Below, one piece after another: positions 1 to 10,322 of a stretch of 43,265 nt of DNA (the stretch's first letter is position 1; every line of letters starts with the position of its first letter). The DNA lies in contig CALFTM010000106.1 in assembly GCA_937916355.1 (NCBI GenBank), positions 1 to 43,265 on the forward strand, given 5' to 3'. The notes under the pieces are model-generated. The model made no database searches, had not been told where the DNA came from, and worked only from the letters and a program-made list of their open reading frames with translations. Source of the DNA: an uncultured Bacteroidales bacterium (GTDB lineage Bacteria > Bacteroidota > Bacteroidia > Bacteroidales > Paludibacteraceae). The translations under genes and the position numbers were made by a program.

Positions 1-2
1 GA

Positions 3-44
3 ATAGATATTATTGAATATCCGGATGTACAAGATATGGAGTAA
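3..44 (+). CDS. Possible C-terminal tail of a gene entering from the left edge
   Basis: The frame beginning at base 3 is open from the window edge and stops with TAA at 42-44, giving only 13 residues (IDIIEYPDVQDME). The same frame stays open after this stop to another TAA at 150-152, which could be chance or a sign of an interrupted 3' end. The piece is too short for any family assignment, and whether it is coding at all is uncertain. Confidence 0.25.
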   Translation: MDIIEYPDVQDME

Positions 45-62
45 GATGTGATTTTTACTCTT

Positions 63-125
63 GTTGAAATAGAATTTCAACCACTACAAATAGACAGTTC
101 TCAGCAACCTTCTGTTACTGAGAAC
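63..125. other. Two small hairpins downstream of the MFS gene
   Basis: GTTGAAAT (63-70) pairs perfectly with ATTTCAAC (74-81) across a 3-base loop. GTTCTCAG (97-104) pairs perfectly with CTGAGAAC (118-125) across 13 bases. They lie between the left-edge reading frame and the end of the leftward MFS gene. Neither is followed by a clear T-run on either strand, so a terminator role is possible but not shown. Nothing else is recognised in bases 45-199. Confidence 0.4.
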
Positions 126-199
126 GACAGTGTCCAAAAATTGTGTAAATAAGAAAATAAGATTCAGGAATTAGTGTTGCGGAAATAAGGTATACCAAT

Positions 200-1354
200 T
201 TATAAACCTTTCTTTTTCCAGAAGATGCTTGATAAAATGAACAAGATCACAGACAATGCGAAAATGTAGATGAAAGAGACGTGCATGTCATATTTCTCTC
301 CAATCATACCAATCACAAAAGGTCCAAAAAGAAAACCTGTTCCGCTGATGGTGTTCACCATGGCGATGCCAGTTCCCGGACTCACATCTTGGGTGTTTCC
401 TGCCAAACTATAGATGATTGGAACTAAACAAGAAAGACCAAGACCAGAAACGAATAGACCTGTCACTGCATAATACAAGTCGGTCTTCATGATCATGATG
501 CCCAAACCGAGCATCGCAAGAAAACTGCATCCTAAAAGGATGGTTTGTCCACTGAAACGTTTTCTGATGGCATCACCGAAAAATCTTCCGAAGGAGATGA
601 ATGAGGCGTAGATGAGGAGTCCGACAGGAGCGATGTTCTCTTCCAATGTGATGATCTCTTTCATGTAGTAGGTACTCCAATCCGACACGCTTCCTTCTAT
701 AATCCTTCCGCATAGTGCGATAAACGAGAGGAGCAAAAGAGTTCCCTTAGGTAGAAGTAGTTTAAATTTATGAGGAACGCAATTCTTTGAGGGAGTCTCT
801 TTTAAGAAAAATGTTCGAACAAAATAAAACTGAATGACAGAAAGGAGCGAAACAAAAGCAAAATGAGCCACAACATGAATCCCAATTGTGAGACAAATAA
901 TGCTCAAAATCGCGCCTGCACCTACTCCTACATAGAAGAACGCATGGAAAAGACCGATTATCGGACGTTTATAGGCTTTCTCGACAATGATGGAGTTGGC
1001 GTTGATGGAGATGTCTGTTAGGGAGACAAAAATCCCATAAACCATGCAGAAGGGGTATATCAAGAACTTTGAGGGCATCAGCAAGAGCAGCGAGAATAAT
1101 GTCATGTAGACATACCCCATGGCGGAGAGTTTTTTACTGCCATACTTAGCTGCGAGATGTCCGCAAAAGGGCATCATCAATAACGAACCAATTGACATGA
1201 AAAATGGCATCATGGAAAGTTCCGAAATGGAGAGTCCATAATGTTCCTGAACAGATGGAAAACGAGAAAAGAGCGTCGCAAATATGAAGCCCATAAAAAA
1301 GTATTGGCTCAACAAAGCTTTGCGCGCATGACGCTTAGTTTTTAAAACTGACAT
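200..1354 (-). CDS. Major facilitator superfamily transporter
   Basis: The 384-residue protein is almost entirely hydrophobic, with about twelve membrane spans and short basic loops, so it should sit in the inner membrane as a secondary transporter. The loop after span 2 (residues about 65-75) has the basic, glycine-containing look of the MFS motif A (GHLAAKYGSKK). A basic patch ending in KKKGL closes the protein. The substrate cannot be read from the sequence; the general look is that of sugar or drug-type MFS permeases. The ATG start is preceded by a -7 box on the minus strand (1390-1397), leaving a short leader. It is the last gene before the left edge on this strand and appears to be transcribed alone. 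Confidence 0.85.
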   Translation of the reverse strand: MSVLKTKRHARKALLSQYFFMGFIFATLFSRFPSVQEHYGLSISELSMMPFFMSIGSLLMMPFCGHLAAKYGSKKLSAMGYVYMTLFSLLLLMPSKFLIYPFCMVYGIFVSLTDISINANSIIVEKAYKRPIIGLFHAFFYVGVGAGAILSIICLTIGIHVVAHFAFVSLLSVIQFYFVRTFFLKETPSKNCVPHKFKLLLPKGTLLLLSFIALCGRIIEGSVSDWSTYYMKEIITLEENIAPVGLLIYASFISFGRFFGDAIRKRFSGQTILLGCSFLAMLGLGIMIMKTDLYYAVTGLFVSGLGLSCLVPIIYSLAGNTQDVSPGTGIAMVNTISGTGFLFGPFVIGMIGEKYDMHVSFIYIFALSVILFILSSIFWKKKGL

Positions 1355-1389
1355 TTTTTTAGAAATTTACCTTACACAATATAGTGGTG

Positions 1390-1397
1390 CAAAGGTA
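1390..1397 (-). promoter_or_regulatory. Bacteroidota -7 box for the MFS gene
   Basis: The minus strand reads TACCTTTG, matching the TAnnTTTG consensus of the Bacteroidota primary sigma factor. No good TTG -33 box is seen at the expected distance, so support is from the -7 element and its place 36 bases upstream of the start codon. Confidence 0.5.
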
Positions 1398-1422
1398 ATG
1401 CTTTCCTTTAAAAATTCCTAAA

Positions 1423-2697
1423 TTACGGAGCAAGATGTTGAGGCTCTTCCGAAAATTTTATAAATCCACTTACCGTGTCTATTTCATACTGGTTTTTAAG
1501 TGTTGAGGTCAAAACATCTATCGTTTGCTGTTTTGATCTTTTTATGTCACGTCGACCTCTTTGTGTCAGGCAAGGGTATGATTTCAGGTCGTGGTAGGCT
1601 TTGATAAGTGGCACAACTCCTATTTCACGAGAATTCCAATAGGAGTAGGTTGGCATCACAGACAATTGGTCTATTGTAATACCTTCTTGGCTCTTTTTTA
1701 TTCTGAATTTTAAAATTGCGCCAACGTCCTTTAGAATGCTGTCTCTCTGAATCTGGCTGGAAATAAAATTCCCCATTGAGTAAGCGACTAAAACTTTTTT
1801 CTCTATCCCATTTTGGCTAACGGTGTGCCATTCCAGATTTTGCAATATATGAGGATGACTTCCTAAAATCACATCAGCACCAGCCTTTGCGAAAGCCTCA
1901 ACCGTCTGTTTTTGTCTACGGTTGGGGTTCCGTTGATACTCTTCTCCGAAGTGTACCATCGCAATGACTACATTAGCCCCCTTGTCTTTCAATTTTTTTA
2001 TTTTTTCACATAATATTGCAACTTTGGCAGAGTCTTGTTTCCTAAATTCATTTATGGAAAAAGCATCAGCACTTTTTAGTGTGTTGCCATTCAGACTATT
2101 GGTGCATCCCATAAAACCAACTTTTATTCCGTTGATGGGAATAATGCAAGAAGAGTCGCTCTCTTGTAGGTTTCGATATGTCCCAACATGATATAGCCCG
2201 ACGGAGTCTAAGATGTCCAACGTGTGGCATAATCCCGAAATCTTTGTATCTAATGAGTGGTTGTTGGCAGTAGAAAAGAGGTCAAATCCAGCGTCTTTCA
2301 GTGCGGTAGCCATCGCTTCCGGAGCATTAAAAAAAGGGAAGCAACTATATCCGTATACCGCATTAGTCCGTCCTTGGTTTTTCCCTGCAAAGGTGGTCTC
2401 TAAATTTCCAATGGCAAAATCAGCATCTTCGATAATTGGTTTGACATATTTAAAAGAGGGAGTGAAATCGAAAGAAGAATCTGCAGCATTGTAGGCTCTC
2501 TGCATCTGCCAGCGGTGAACCATGACATCACCGACAGCAGCGATTGTCGCATAGCTGACAACGGTGTCTTCCAAGGAAATCAAGGAGTCTTCATCAGCTG
2601 TTTCTTGAACGGGTTCCGATTTTTTTCCAGAACATGAAAATAGAGCAAGTAAAATACCCCAATAGCAAAAAATTTTAAAAACCTCTTTTTTTTTCAT
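1423..2697 (-). CDS. CapA/PgsA-like metallophosphoesterase lipoprotein
   Basis: The 424-residue protein begins with a lipoprotein signal ending in LFSC (Cys22), so it is probably anchored in the periplasm or outer membrane. After a short acidic linker comes a PGA_cap (CapA) calcineurin-like phosphoesterase domain, residues about 50-335. Its metal-site motifs are seen in order: GDVMVHR, GNLETTF, NNHSLD, GSHPHILQ and SMGNFIS. Family members named CapA or PgsA help make or anchor poly-gamma-glutamate, but most Bacteroidota homologues lie outside any capsule locus, as here, and their substrate is unknown. No capB or capC neighbour is seen. It has its own well-formed promoter in the 74-base gap upstream, so it is not simply read through from the next gene. 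Confidence 0.85.
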   Translation of the reverse strand: MKKKEVFKIFCYWGILLALFSCSGKKSEPVQETADEDSLISLEDTVVSYATIAAVGDVMVHRWQMQRAYNAADSSFDFTPSFKYVKPIIEDADFAIGNLETTFAGKNQGRTNAVYGYSCFPFFNAPEAMATALKDAGFDLFSTANNHSLDTKISGLCHTLDILDSVGLYHVGTYRNLQESDSSCIIPINGIKVGFMGCTNSLNGNTLKSADAFSINEFRKQDSAKVAILCEKIKKLKDKGANVVIAMVHFGEEYQRNPNRRQKQTVEAFAKAGADVILGSHPHILQNLEWHTVSQNGIEKKVLVAYSMGNFISSQIQRDSILKDVGAILKFRIKKSQEGITIDQLSVMPTYSYWNSREIGVVPLIKAYHDLKSYPCLTQRGRRDIKRSKQQTIDVLTSTLKNQYEIDTVSGFIKFSEEPQHLAP

Positions 2698-2740
2698 ACT
2701 GACGATTTCATTTGATTCAAAATTCCTCTTTGATAATATG

Positions 2741-2770
2741 CAAATTTATCAAAAGACAATGAAAAAACAA
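2741..2770 (-). promoter_or_regulatory. Promoter of the CapA-like gene
   Basis: On the minus strand a TTG -33 box (2768-2770) is separated by 19 bases from TAAATTTG (2741-2748), fitting the Bacteroidota TTG-N19-TAnnTTTG consensus well. It lies 44 bases upstream of the start codon at 2697. Confidence 0.75.
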
Positions 2771-2771
2771 T

Positions 2772-3416
2772 TCATCCGATCAATTTTACACTTTCTTTAA
2801 TTTTACTATTTGCAATGTTTTCTTCTATTTTGTCCAAAATCGCTTGTCTGTCCGTAAATACAGTTGCAAGACTCTCTTTCCATGTTGCACCTCCGTAACC
2901 TTTGTCCATCCACTCTTTGTGGTCTTGATAGAATTCTTCCATTAGAGTAACTGTTTGGTCGAAAAGTTTTTGGTCGTTTAGGAATGTCGCCATGTATGAT
3001 TTTAATCTTATTATTTGAGGATGGAGATAACAAGTGCTTTCGTTTTCCCAAGTGTGGTCGACAAGTCTTAGAATGTCTTCTTTTTTAATATCTTCCATGA
3101 GGTTGAAGCTTAAGTACCTTTCGGTGTCAGCAAACAAGGTCTCTTTCTGTTCAAGCAGTTTTGAGAGTGGTTCTTGATATTTAAGACCCTTATTGTTGTT
3201 GATTGTGTGTAAGAAGAGAGGTGCGGAAAAGCAATCTTTAATATCTTTTTTCCATAAAGGATAAATCACGAAATGAGGTTGGAGTTCTCCGTAGATTTTT
3301 GGAAAATCAAATACTAAAGCAAAACATCCTGCGGTTTTGTAAAATTTAGTTGGGGATTTTGCTGTGAGTTTAAAGTGGTTGATCCATTCGTTCTTGAATA
3401 TTGTTTCTTCTCTCAT
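2772..3416 (-). CDS. Hypothetical soluble protein, 214 residues
   Basis: I do not recognise a family. The protein has no signal peptide or membrane span. Its N-terminal half is rich in aromatic residues (for example FKNEWINHFKL), and its C-terminal half (about 95-214) looks helical and charged. The stop is 74 bases before the CapA-like gene and the start is 9 bases after the stop of the membrane-protein gene at 3426-4025, so these two unknown genes probably form one transcript starting at the -7 box at 4053-4060. A shorter alternative frame over the same bases was set aside because this one is longer and better spaced. Confidence 0.65.
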   Translation of the reverse strand: MREETIFKNEWINHFKLTAKSPTKFYKTAGCFALVFDFPKIYGELQPHFVIYPLWKKDIKDCFSAPLFLHTINNNKGLKYQEPLSKLLEQKETLFADTERYLSFNLMEDIKKEDILRLVDHTWENESTCYLHPQIIRLKSYMATFLNDQKLFDQTVTLMEEFYQDHKEWMDKGYGGATWKESLATVFTDRQAILDKIEENIANSKIKESVKLIG

Positions 3417-3425
3417 TTTGTCAGG

Positions 3426-4025
3426 TTATTTAATTTTAGCATTTAGTTTTATTCCCAATTCGTTGATTTGAGGTATATGTGGTTGGGCTTTCTCTTTGTC
3501 GATAATCTGCACATAATAGGAGGTGCAACTATCGGCATCCGTTATTCCCATTTCTTTTTTCCATGTCTCTTTCAGTTCCAAACAAAATGACACTGCGCCC
3601 CATTTTTCATATTCTTGAAAATCTTTCAGATTATAGACGATCTCGTCACGAGCCAAATCGGAATGGAGTTTCTCCCAAAGTTCGTCTTTCTCATACAGCC
3701 GAAAATATCCACCATCTATTCCAAAACCGGGAATGATATGACGAACTACATAATGTGAAGATTCGGCGACTCTTGGAGAGCGGAAGAGAGTAGAATACAA
3801 CAACAGCGCAAACCCTGTTCCCAACACTATCAGAGCATAATAAATTGAAATTTTCCAGCTCTTCCGTATGATGTTTAAGATGAACAGTAATAGGGCAGAG
3901 AAGAAAACTAAGCCCCAGCAAATTATGTTGGCATCATACCTTACAAAACCGTTTTCTGGTGTGAGTAGTGTTAAGACCAACGCCAGAATCCATGAGATAA
4001 TATGAATTAAGAGTGTGAATTTCAT
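3426..4025 (-). CDS. Hypothetical membrane protein, 199 residues
   Basis: Three hydrophobic segments lie near the N-terminus: about residues 2-24, 33-52 and 59-80. A soluble domain of about 115 residues follows, rich in acidic and aromatic residues, so this is probably an inner-membrane protein with one globular domain. An in-frame ATG exists ten codons upstream at 4055, but the -7 box TATCTTTG at 4053-4060 (minus) places the likely transcription start downstream of that codon, and the chosen start begins directly with the first membrane span. It is the first gene of a two-gene unit with the gene at 2772-3416. No family recognised. Confidence 0.65.
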   Translation of the reverse strand: MKFTLLIHIISWILALVLTLLTPENGFVRYDANIICWGLVFFSALLLFILNIIRKSWKISIYYALIVLGTGFALLLYSTLFRSPRVAESSHYVVRHIIPGFGIDGGYFRLYEKDELWEKLHSDLARDEIVYNLKDFQEYEKWGAVSFCLELKETWKKEMGITDADSCTSYYVQIIDKEKAQPHIPQINELGIKLNAKIK

Positions 4026-4052
4026 TTTAGTCGAGCGATATAAAACCTGTAG

Positions 4053-4060
4053 CAAAGATA
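4053..4060 (-). promoter_or_regulatory. -7 box for the membrane protein and its downstream partner
   Basis: The minus strand reads TATCTTTG, an exact TAnnTTTG match, just downstream of the dnaK terminator. Its position decides the start codon of the following gene. No clear -33 box is present. Confidence 0.5.
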
Positions 4061-4172
4061 GAAAATAATCGTGATACTATAATATGCTGAGTTGCAATAT
4101 TGGCTATTACGATCGTTTATGCGATTCCCTATAGTCAAAACATTAAAAGAAAATGTAGACTCGAACAATGCA

Positions 4173-4207
4173 AAAAGAACCGCAACTTGCTAAGCTGCGG
4201 TTCTTTT
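4173..4207 (-). terminator. Rho-independent terminator of dnaK
   Basis: A perfect 12-base stem, AAAAGAACCGCA (4173-4184) with TGCGGTTCTTTT (4196-4207), encloses 11 bases. It begins 25 bases beyond the dnaK stop and ends in a U-run when read from the minus strand. Confidence 0.9.
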
Positions 4208-4231
4208 ATATGGAGTAGAAAAATTTCTACC

Positions 4232-6136
<1,905 letters not shown>

Positions 6137-6249
6137 ATTTATTAAATTTTTTTATTATTCATATTTTATGCGCTGGTTTCATTCAACGCTTCGATATAAA
6201 TAAATCAAATTGTATGCCAATTGGAATTTTTCTTAAAACGGTGTTTTTT

Positions 6250-6307
6250 TGTCAGAAAAAAATTTTTTATGAAGAATGATTTGTCAGTTAAGGTGACAAA
6301 ATGTCAG
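6250..6307. promoter_or_regulatory. Three spaced TGTCAG copies upstream of dnaK
   Basis: TGTCAG occurs at 6250-6255, 6282-6287 and 6302-6307, with start-to-start steps of 32 and 20 bases, close to whole turns of the helix. The middle copy also forms TTGTCA-N7-TGACAA (6281-6299). The block lies in the 249-base gap between dnaK and the phosphodiesterase gene and could be a regulator-binding array for dnaK. No match to TAnnTTTG was found in this gap. Confidence 0.3.
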
Positions 6308-6335
6308 TTTTGGGTTGGTGAAAGGGGGGTATAAA

Positions 6336-6363
6336 AAAAAGTGTTCTTTGCGGAACACTTTTT
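6336..6363 (-). terminator. Terminator of the CotH/phosphodiesterase unit
   Basis: AAAAAGTGTTC (6336-6346) pairs perfectly with GAACACTTTTT (6353-6363) across a 6-base loop. On the minus strand the stem is followed by more T bases. It lies 22 bases after the phosphodiesterase stop. Confidence 0.85.
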
Positions 6364-6385
6364 AAGGGTGATGGGTTATCGCTTA

Positions 6386-6925
6386 TTAGACAAGGGTTTC
6401 TTTCAGAAGATTGCCCGTTAGGTCAAAATGTGAAATTGTATTTTTCTCATAAATGCAAAATGTTTTTGGATTGCCTCCTTTGGGAAATGTTGGAGAGCCG
6501 GTGTTGCAGATGAGGGTGTCGTTGATTTTTTCTGCTTTCCAAAGATGTGTATGCCCGTAGACGATCAAATCGAACTTCCCTTTGGGTAGATTGTTTTCAT
6601 TGTATATGTGTCCATGAGTCAGAAAAATCTTTTTCCCCTCGTCGCACAGCAGCAGATAATCAGACAGGATAGGGAAATCCAGTAGCATTTGGTCGACTTC
6701 TGAGTCGCAATTTCCCCTGATTGCCATTATTTTGTCACTCATGCTATTTAGTTTGTTGGCAATCTCCATTGGATTTAGTCCATCGGGAAGACCATTTCTC
6801 GGACCATAGTTGAGGATGTCCCCCAGCAAGATCATCATGTCGCACTTTTTTTCATGGAAAAAATCCAGCACCCTTTCGAGTGCTGGAAGTGATCCATGAA
6901 TATCTGATACTATCAGGTATTTCAT
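6386..6925 (-). CDS. YfcE/MJ0936-type metallophosphodiesterase
   Basis: The 179-residue cytosolic protein shows the calcineurin-like metal-binding motifs of the YfcE family in order: SDIHGS near the N-terminus, LLGDILNYG, RGNCDSE, LTHGH and YGHTHLW. The length fits the family. Such enzymes hydrolyse simple phosphodiesters in vitro with manganese; the natural substrate is usually unknown. It starts 18 bases after the CotH-family gene on the same strand and is followed by a strong terminator, so the two are probably cotranscribed, although no functional link is obvious. Confidence 0.9.
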   Translation of the reverse strand: MKYLIVSDIHGSLPALERVLDFFHEKKCDMMILLGDILNYGPRNGLPDGLNPMEIANKLNSMSDKIMAIRGNCDSEVDQMLLDFPILSDYLLLCDEGKKIFLTHGHIYNENNLPKGKFDLIVYGHTHLWKAEKINDTLICNTGSPTFPKGGNPKTFCIYEKNTISHFDLTGNLLKETLV

Positions 6926-6943
6926 TTGTTTGGAAAATTTATG

Positions 6944-9931
6944 TTACTTTTTAATCACTTTTGCGGTAATTCTGCCGTTTGGAGTCTCTATCGCAATCAT
7001 ATAGAAGCCCGGAGTCAATCCCTCTAAGTTGATGCTATCCCCTGTTTTTGCTTCAAAGTTCATAATTGCTTCGCCACCTATCGAGTAGAGTACACAATTA
7101 CTTGCATTTTCCCATGAGAAGGAGAAGAATAGTTCGTTTTCTACCGGGTTAGGGTAGATGGTTGCGATATTTTCTCCTGATACGATTGTTTCAGCATCCA
7201 AAAGGTGACCGTAGATATTTTGTTTTTTGAACGTGGTTCTTCCTGTTAGTTTCCAAACGGTTCCCTCCTTAGAGTAGTTGCCGAAACGAGCAAGTGATTC
7301 ATTCTCTTTATGAGGAGCATAAGTCACTGAGTCTATGATTTCAAAATTATCCCCATTCTTTTTAGAAAGGAAGAGGGTCGTCTTAATGCCAACCGTCAAC
7401 TTGAAGTTGAGGTGCAATGCGCCATCTGTAGTGTCCTTGTCTGCCCAGAATGCGATATAATCTTTTGCTTTGATGATCGTCTCGTCAGTGTCAGGTATCT
7501 CAAAAAGACCTAAATTTTCTTTGTTGTTAGATAAGAAAAGACCGCCCATTTTCACATCAGAATCACTGAAGTTGTAGAACTCGATCCAGTCTTCAGCCTC
7601 TCTGCTTTCGTCAACAAAGATGCTGTTTGATGCGCACACTTCATTGAAGTAGATGTTGTTTGCACTTGGTGTGTAGGCTGGATTTGGAACATATACTGCC
7701 TCGAACACTCCACCACAGAAGGTGTCGCAGAAAGCGGTGTCCTTCAAGGTGAATACCTTTGGCTGGATGCTATCTGGAATTGTAATTTTCCAGTGGTCGA
7801 ACTTATATCCCTCCGGTTCATTCGCTACAATTCTACAATTTGTTTTCGTGAAGAAGTGACCGCTAAAATCTGATTGGCGAATCGGTTCCTCGTTGATTTT
7901 GTAGGTGGCTGTAGGAAGTTCAGAGAAGATTCTGATCGGCATGGTGTCGATACCAAAAGCTTTAAAATTCGTTTTGATATACTTGTGTATGTATTTTATA
8001 CGGTTGTCTACGAATTGTCTTATGTCATTTATGTCATCCTCGAATTTTTCCTCCAATTTGTAAGCATCGTTGATCTTTTGGATATGGCGATCCACATCAG
8101 GAGTGATGTTGTTGATGAGACTATCCAAAATGTGGTTAGCACGTTTAGGTTCAAAAGTCGTCGCCAAATGCACGCAGAATTTTGCAAGCAATCTCTCTCT
8201 GACGATGTCATTTTGGGTCAACGGTTTGAACAATTTATGTTTGTTGGCGTAAGAAAAGCAGTTGGATGCTGTGGTTCTTGAATACAGAGAGGTGCTAAAC
8301 TCTGTGTCATAGAGAATCCAACGCCATCTTCCGTCTGTATTCGGACCGAGATTACTTCTTTTTTTCCAGCATTTGATGTTTCCTCCCGGCCAATCTTGGT
8401 TTCCGCAATACATCTCTACCAAGAAGTAGTTGAGGAACTCGTTGATGTCGATATGACGATTTATGTAATCGAAGAATCCCTCTTCATTCATATCCTCTTT
8501 TTCGCAAAGTTCTTGCAAATCTCCATAGCCGCTCTCAGAGTCGTTTCCATAGTTTCCTTCATTGATGAAAATCTCATTTTCATCCAGTCCATAGTTTGAG
8601 TAGACGAAATCCTTGTTGGAGCGTTCACGGATGTTAAGCATTCCGTAGAACTCTCCGTTGATGAACACTATTGAAGGTTGGTATGCCTGATGGTCAATGT
8701 CCATTTGACCGATTGTGAGCGTTTGGATGAAACCGTCCCTTAGGTAGGAACGTCCGAAGTCGTTTCCTGCGTTACGGAGTACCACGCTTTTCCATTTCAA
8801 ATGTGGTTTTTCTTCGAAGATTGAGTATTCCAGTTTGTTGTCTCCGTGCGTCTTGCTTGCATTTACCTTAATTGATTTGATGTACTTCGTACGAGAGCAT
8901 CCACCAAAATTTCCGATTTTGACCTCTTGACTGATTTGTGGTTGTTTATTTCTGTCGAAGAATTCAAAATTGGCAGGTCTGTCCCAATCGTTTTGGTAGT
9001 TCGCTCTTCTGTCTGGTCCGTTACATCCAGAAGGAACTTCTGCGCCATTTACACCTGCCACCAATAATCCTAACTCGTCTCCAAAAAGAAGAGCGGAGTC
9101 GGAAACAAGAGAGACGATAGGAAGTTTATGTACGGTCTCGTTGATGAAGTAGGTGGCCGTTACAACGTCGCTTGGCATCTCACCCTCTACAACACAAATT
9201 GCTCTTACAGGAGTGTTTTGGGTGATAGAGATGGCACTCTCATATTTAGCACTTTGGGTAGTTGGTTCATCTCCGTTTGTTGTATAATAAATAGTAGCGT
9301 TGGTGTTCTCTGCAGAAAGCTCCAAGGAAAGATTCTCTGTGTAGAATCCGGGGGCGATAGAGAATTTAGGCGTGGCAGTTTTGATTGTTGCCACACTGCT
9401 TGAGATATTTGCGGCTCCGGGGGTAGGTTGCGTCATGTACCCCAAAGTCTCCTCCCCATCTACGAGTCTTCCATAGGACACGTTTCTGTAGGCGGTGTCG
9501 TAGCACATTTCGTCAATCACCTTTCCAGACTCATCGGCTAAGTAGAGGCAACCGTTTTTTGCGTCCAGTTTAAAATCAGCATGAAGCGGAATAGGTTCGC
9601 TTTCATCATCGTCGCTATCCGGTTGCTCTGTTTCGTCGAAATAGACGACGGCATATTCACCCGGTTTGATTTCCAGTTTGTTGTCTGGCGCAACCATTTG
9701 CCATTGGGTCGGACTAAGACGGTCTTCCGAGAAGAAGTAGAGAGAAATGTCTACGGTTTCCGCCCCGTTGTTATAGAGCTCCGCCCAGCCTGAAAATTGA
9801 AAACGATCGTCTGTTTTGAAAGAGACGTTCTTTGACATCAGCTCGTTGATAACGATTGATGCACTCGCCGTAGCGACAAAACCCAATGCCGCTAAAACAG
9901 CCATTAATTTACCTAAAAAATTGTTTCTCAT
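6944..9931 (-). CDS. Secreted CotH-kinase protein with lamin-tail domains and T9SS signal
   Basis: The 995-residue protein has a signal peptide ending near ATASAS. Next are a lamin-tail domain (about 25-170, with IVINELMSKN), a chitobiase/hexosaminidase C-terminal-like domain (about 185-268, with IYYTTNGDEPT), and a CotH domain (about 270-660). A second lamin-tail domain (about 770-900) and a type A T9SS C-terminal domain starting at IYPNPVENELFF complete it. The CotH part contains MLNIRERSNKDFV, the EIFINEGNYG strand and WRWILYDTEFS, which resembles the metal-binding end of this kinase-like fold. CotH of Bacillus phosphorylates a spore coat protein; in Bacteroidota these are cell-surface or secreted proteins of unknown target. 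It leads a two-gene unit with the phosphodiesterase. Confidence 0.88.
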   Translation of the reverse strand: MRNNFLGKLMAVLAALGFVATASASIVINELMSKNVSFKTDDRFQFSGWAELYNNGAETVDISLYFFSEDRLSPTQWQMVAPDNKLEIKPGEYAVVYFDETEQPDSDDDESEPIPLHADFKLDAKNGCLYLADESGKVIDEMCYDTAYRNVSYGRLVDGEETLGYMTQPTPGAANISSSVATIKTATPKFSIAPGFYTENLSLELSAENTNATIYYTTNGDEPTTQSAKYESAISITQNTPVRAICVVEGEMPSDVVTATYFINETVHKLPIVSLVSDSALLFGDELGLLVAGVNGAEVPSGCNGPDRRANYQNDWDRPANFEFFDRNKQPQISQEVKIGNFGGCSRTKYIKSIKVNASKTHGDNKLEYSIFEEKPHLKWKSVVLRNAGNDFGRSYLRDGFIQTLTIGQMDIDHQAYQPSIVFINGEFYGMLNIRERSNKDFVYSNYGLDENEIFINEGNYGNDSESGYGDLQELCEKEDMNEEGFFDYINRHIDINEFLNYFLVEMYCGNQDWPGGNIKCWKKRSNLGPNTDGRWRWILYDTEFSTSLYSRTTASNCFSYANKHKLFKPLTQNDIVRERLLAKFCVHLATTFEPKRANHILDSLINNITPDVDRHIQKINDAYKLEEKFEDDINDIRQFVDNRIKYIHKYIKTNFKAFGIDTMPIRIFSELPTATYKINEEPIRQSDFSGHFFTKTNCRIVANEPEGYKFDHWKITIPDSIQPKVFTLKDTAFCDTFCGGVFEAVYVPNPAYTPSANNIYFNEVCASNSIFVDESREAEDWIEFYNFSDSDVKMGGLFLSNNKENLGLFEIPDTDETIIKAKDYIAFWADKDTTDGALHLNFKLTVGIKTTLFLSKKNGDNFEIIDSVTYAPHKENESLARFGNYSKEGTVWKLTGRTTFKKQNIYGHLLDAETIVSGENIATIYPNPVENELFFSFSWENASNCVLYSIGGEAIMNFEAKTGDSINLEGLTPGFYMIAIETPNGRITAKVIKK

Positions 9932-10008
9932 GACTACTGAAACGTTGATAATGAAAAATCAGTGCAGTAATTGTTGTTAAAAATGTTCTAACCTATTTTT
10001 ACACATTC

Positions 10009-10023
10009 GGGGCGCAATTTAGC
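10009..10023 (-). promoter_or_regulatory. Promoter-like element upstream of the CotH gene
   Basis: The minus strand reads GCTAAATTGCGCCCC; TAAATTGC is one step from the TAnnTTTG consensus, and several promoters in this window continue with GCG as here. A near copy (13 of 15 bases) lies at 10226-10240. The rest of the 391-base gap 9932-10322 is AT-rich and holds no gene that I can see, only the hairpin at 10241-10304. Confidence 0.3.
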
Positions 10024-10240
10024 TTTTTTTTTGAAAATAACCATTTTTTTAGAGAAAAAACTTTTCGTAGAGGGGAAGTCTTTGCTTTTTTTGTGTAAAT
10101 ACTGGATTTTATATCTTTTTACTAAAAAATGAAGATACTAATCAAAGAAATAATACGTTTTTGTTGGAGAAAATATTGAGAGGCTTTCTCTATAAGGATT
10201 TAAAAAAAAATATATGTAACAATTAGGAGCGCATTTTAGC

Positions 10241-10304
10241 AAAAAGAAACCACATATAGAAAATAAAAAGTTTTGTTCTCTTTTTCTATTTGTGGATTCT
10301 TTTT
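10241..10304 (-). terminator. Long hairpin terminator of dynamin cluster 1
   Basis: AAAAAGAA (10241-10248) pairs with TTCTTTTT (10297-10304), CCACA (10250-10254) with TGTGG (10291-10295), and a further A/T-rich stem continues inward with single mismatches. The hairpin sits 19 bases after the stop of the last cluster gene and ends in T bases on the minus strand. Confidence 0.7.
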
Positions 10305-10322
10305 ATTTACGGACAAATTTTT

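Noticed and set aside
6137..6385. CIRCE/HrcA operator for dnaK
   Set aside because: No TTAGCACTC-N9-GAGTGCTAA or close variant is present in the gap.
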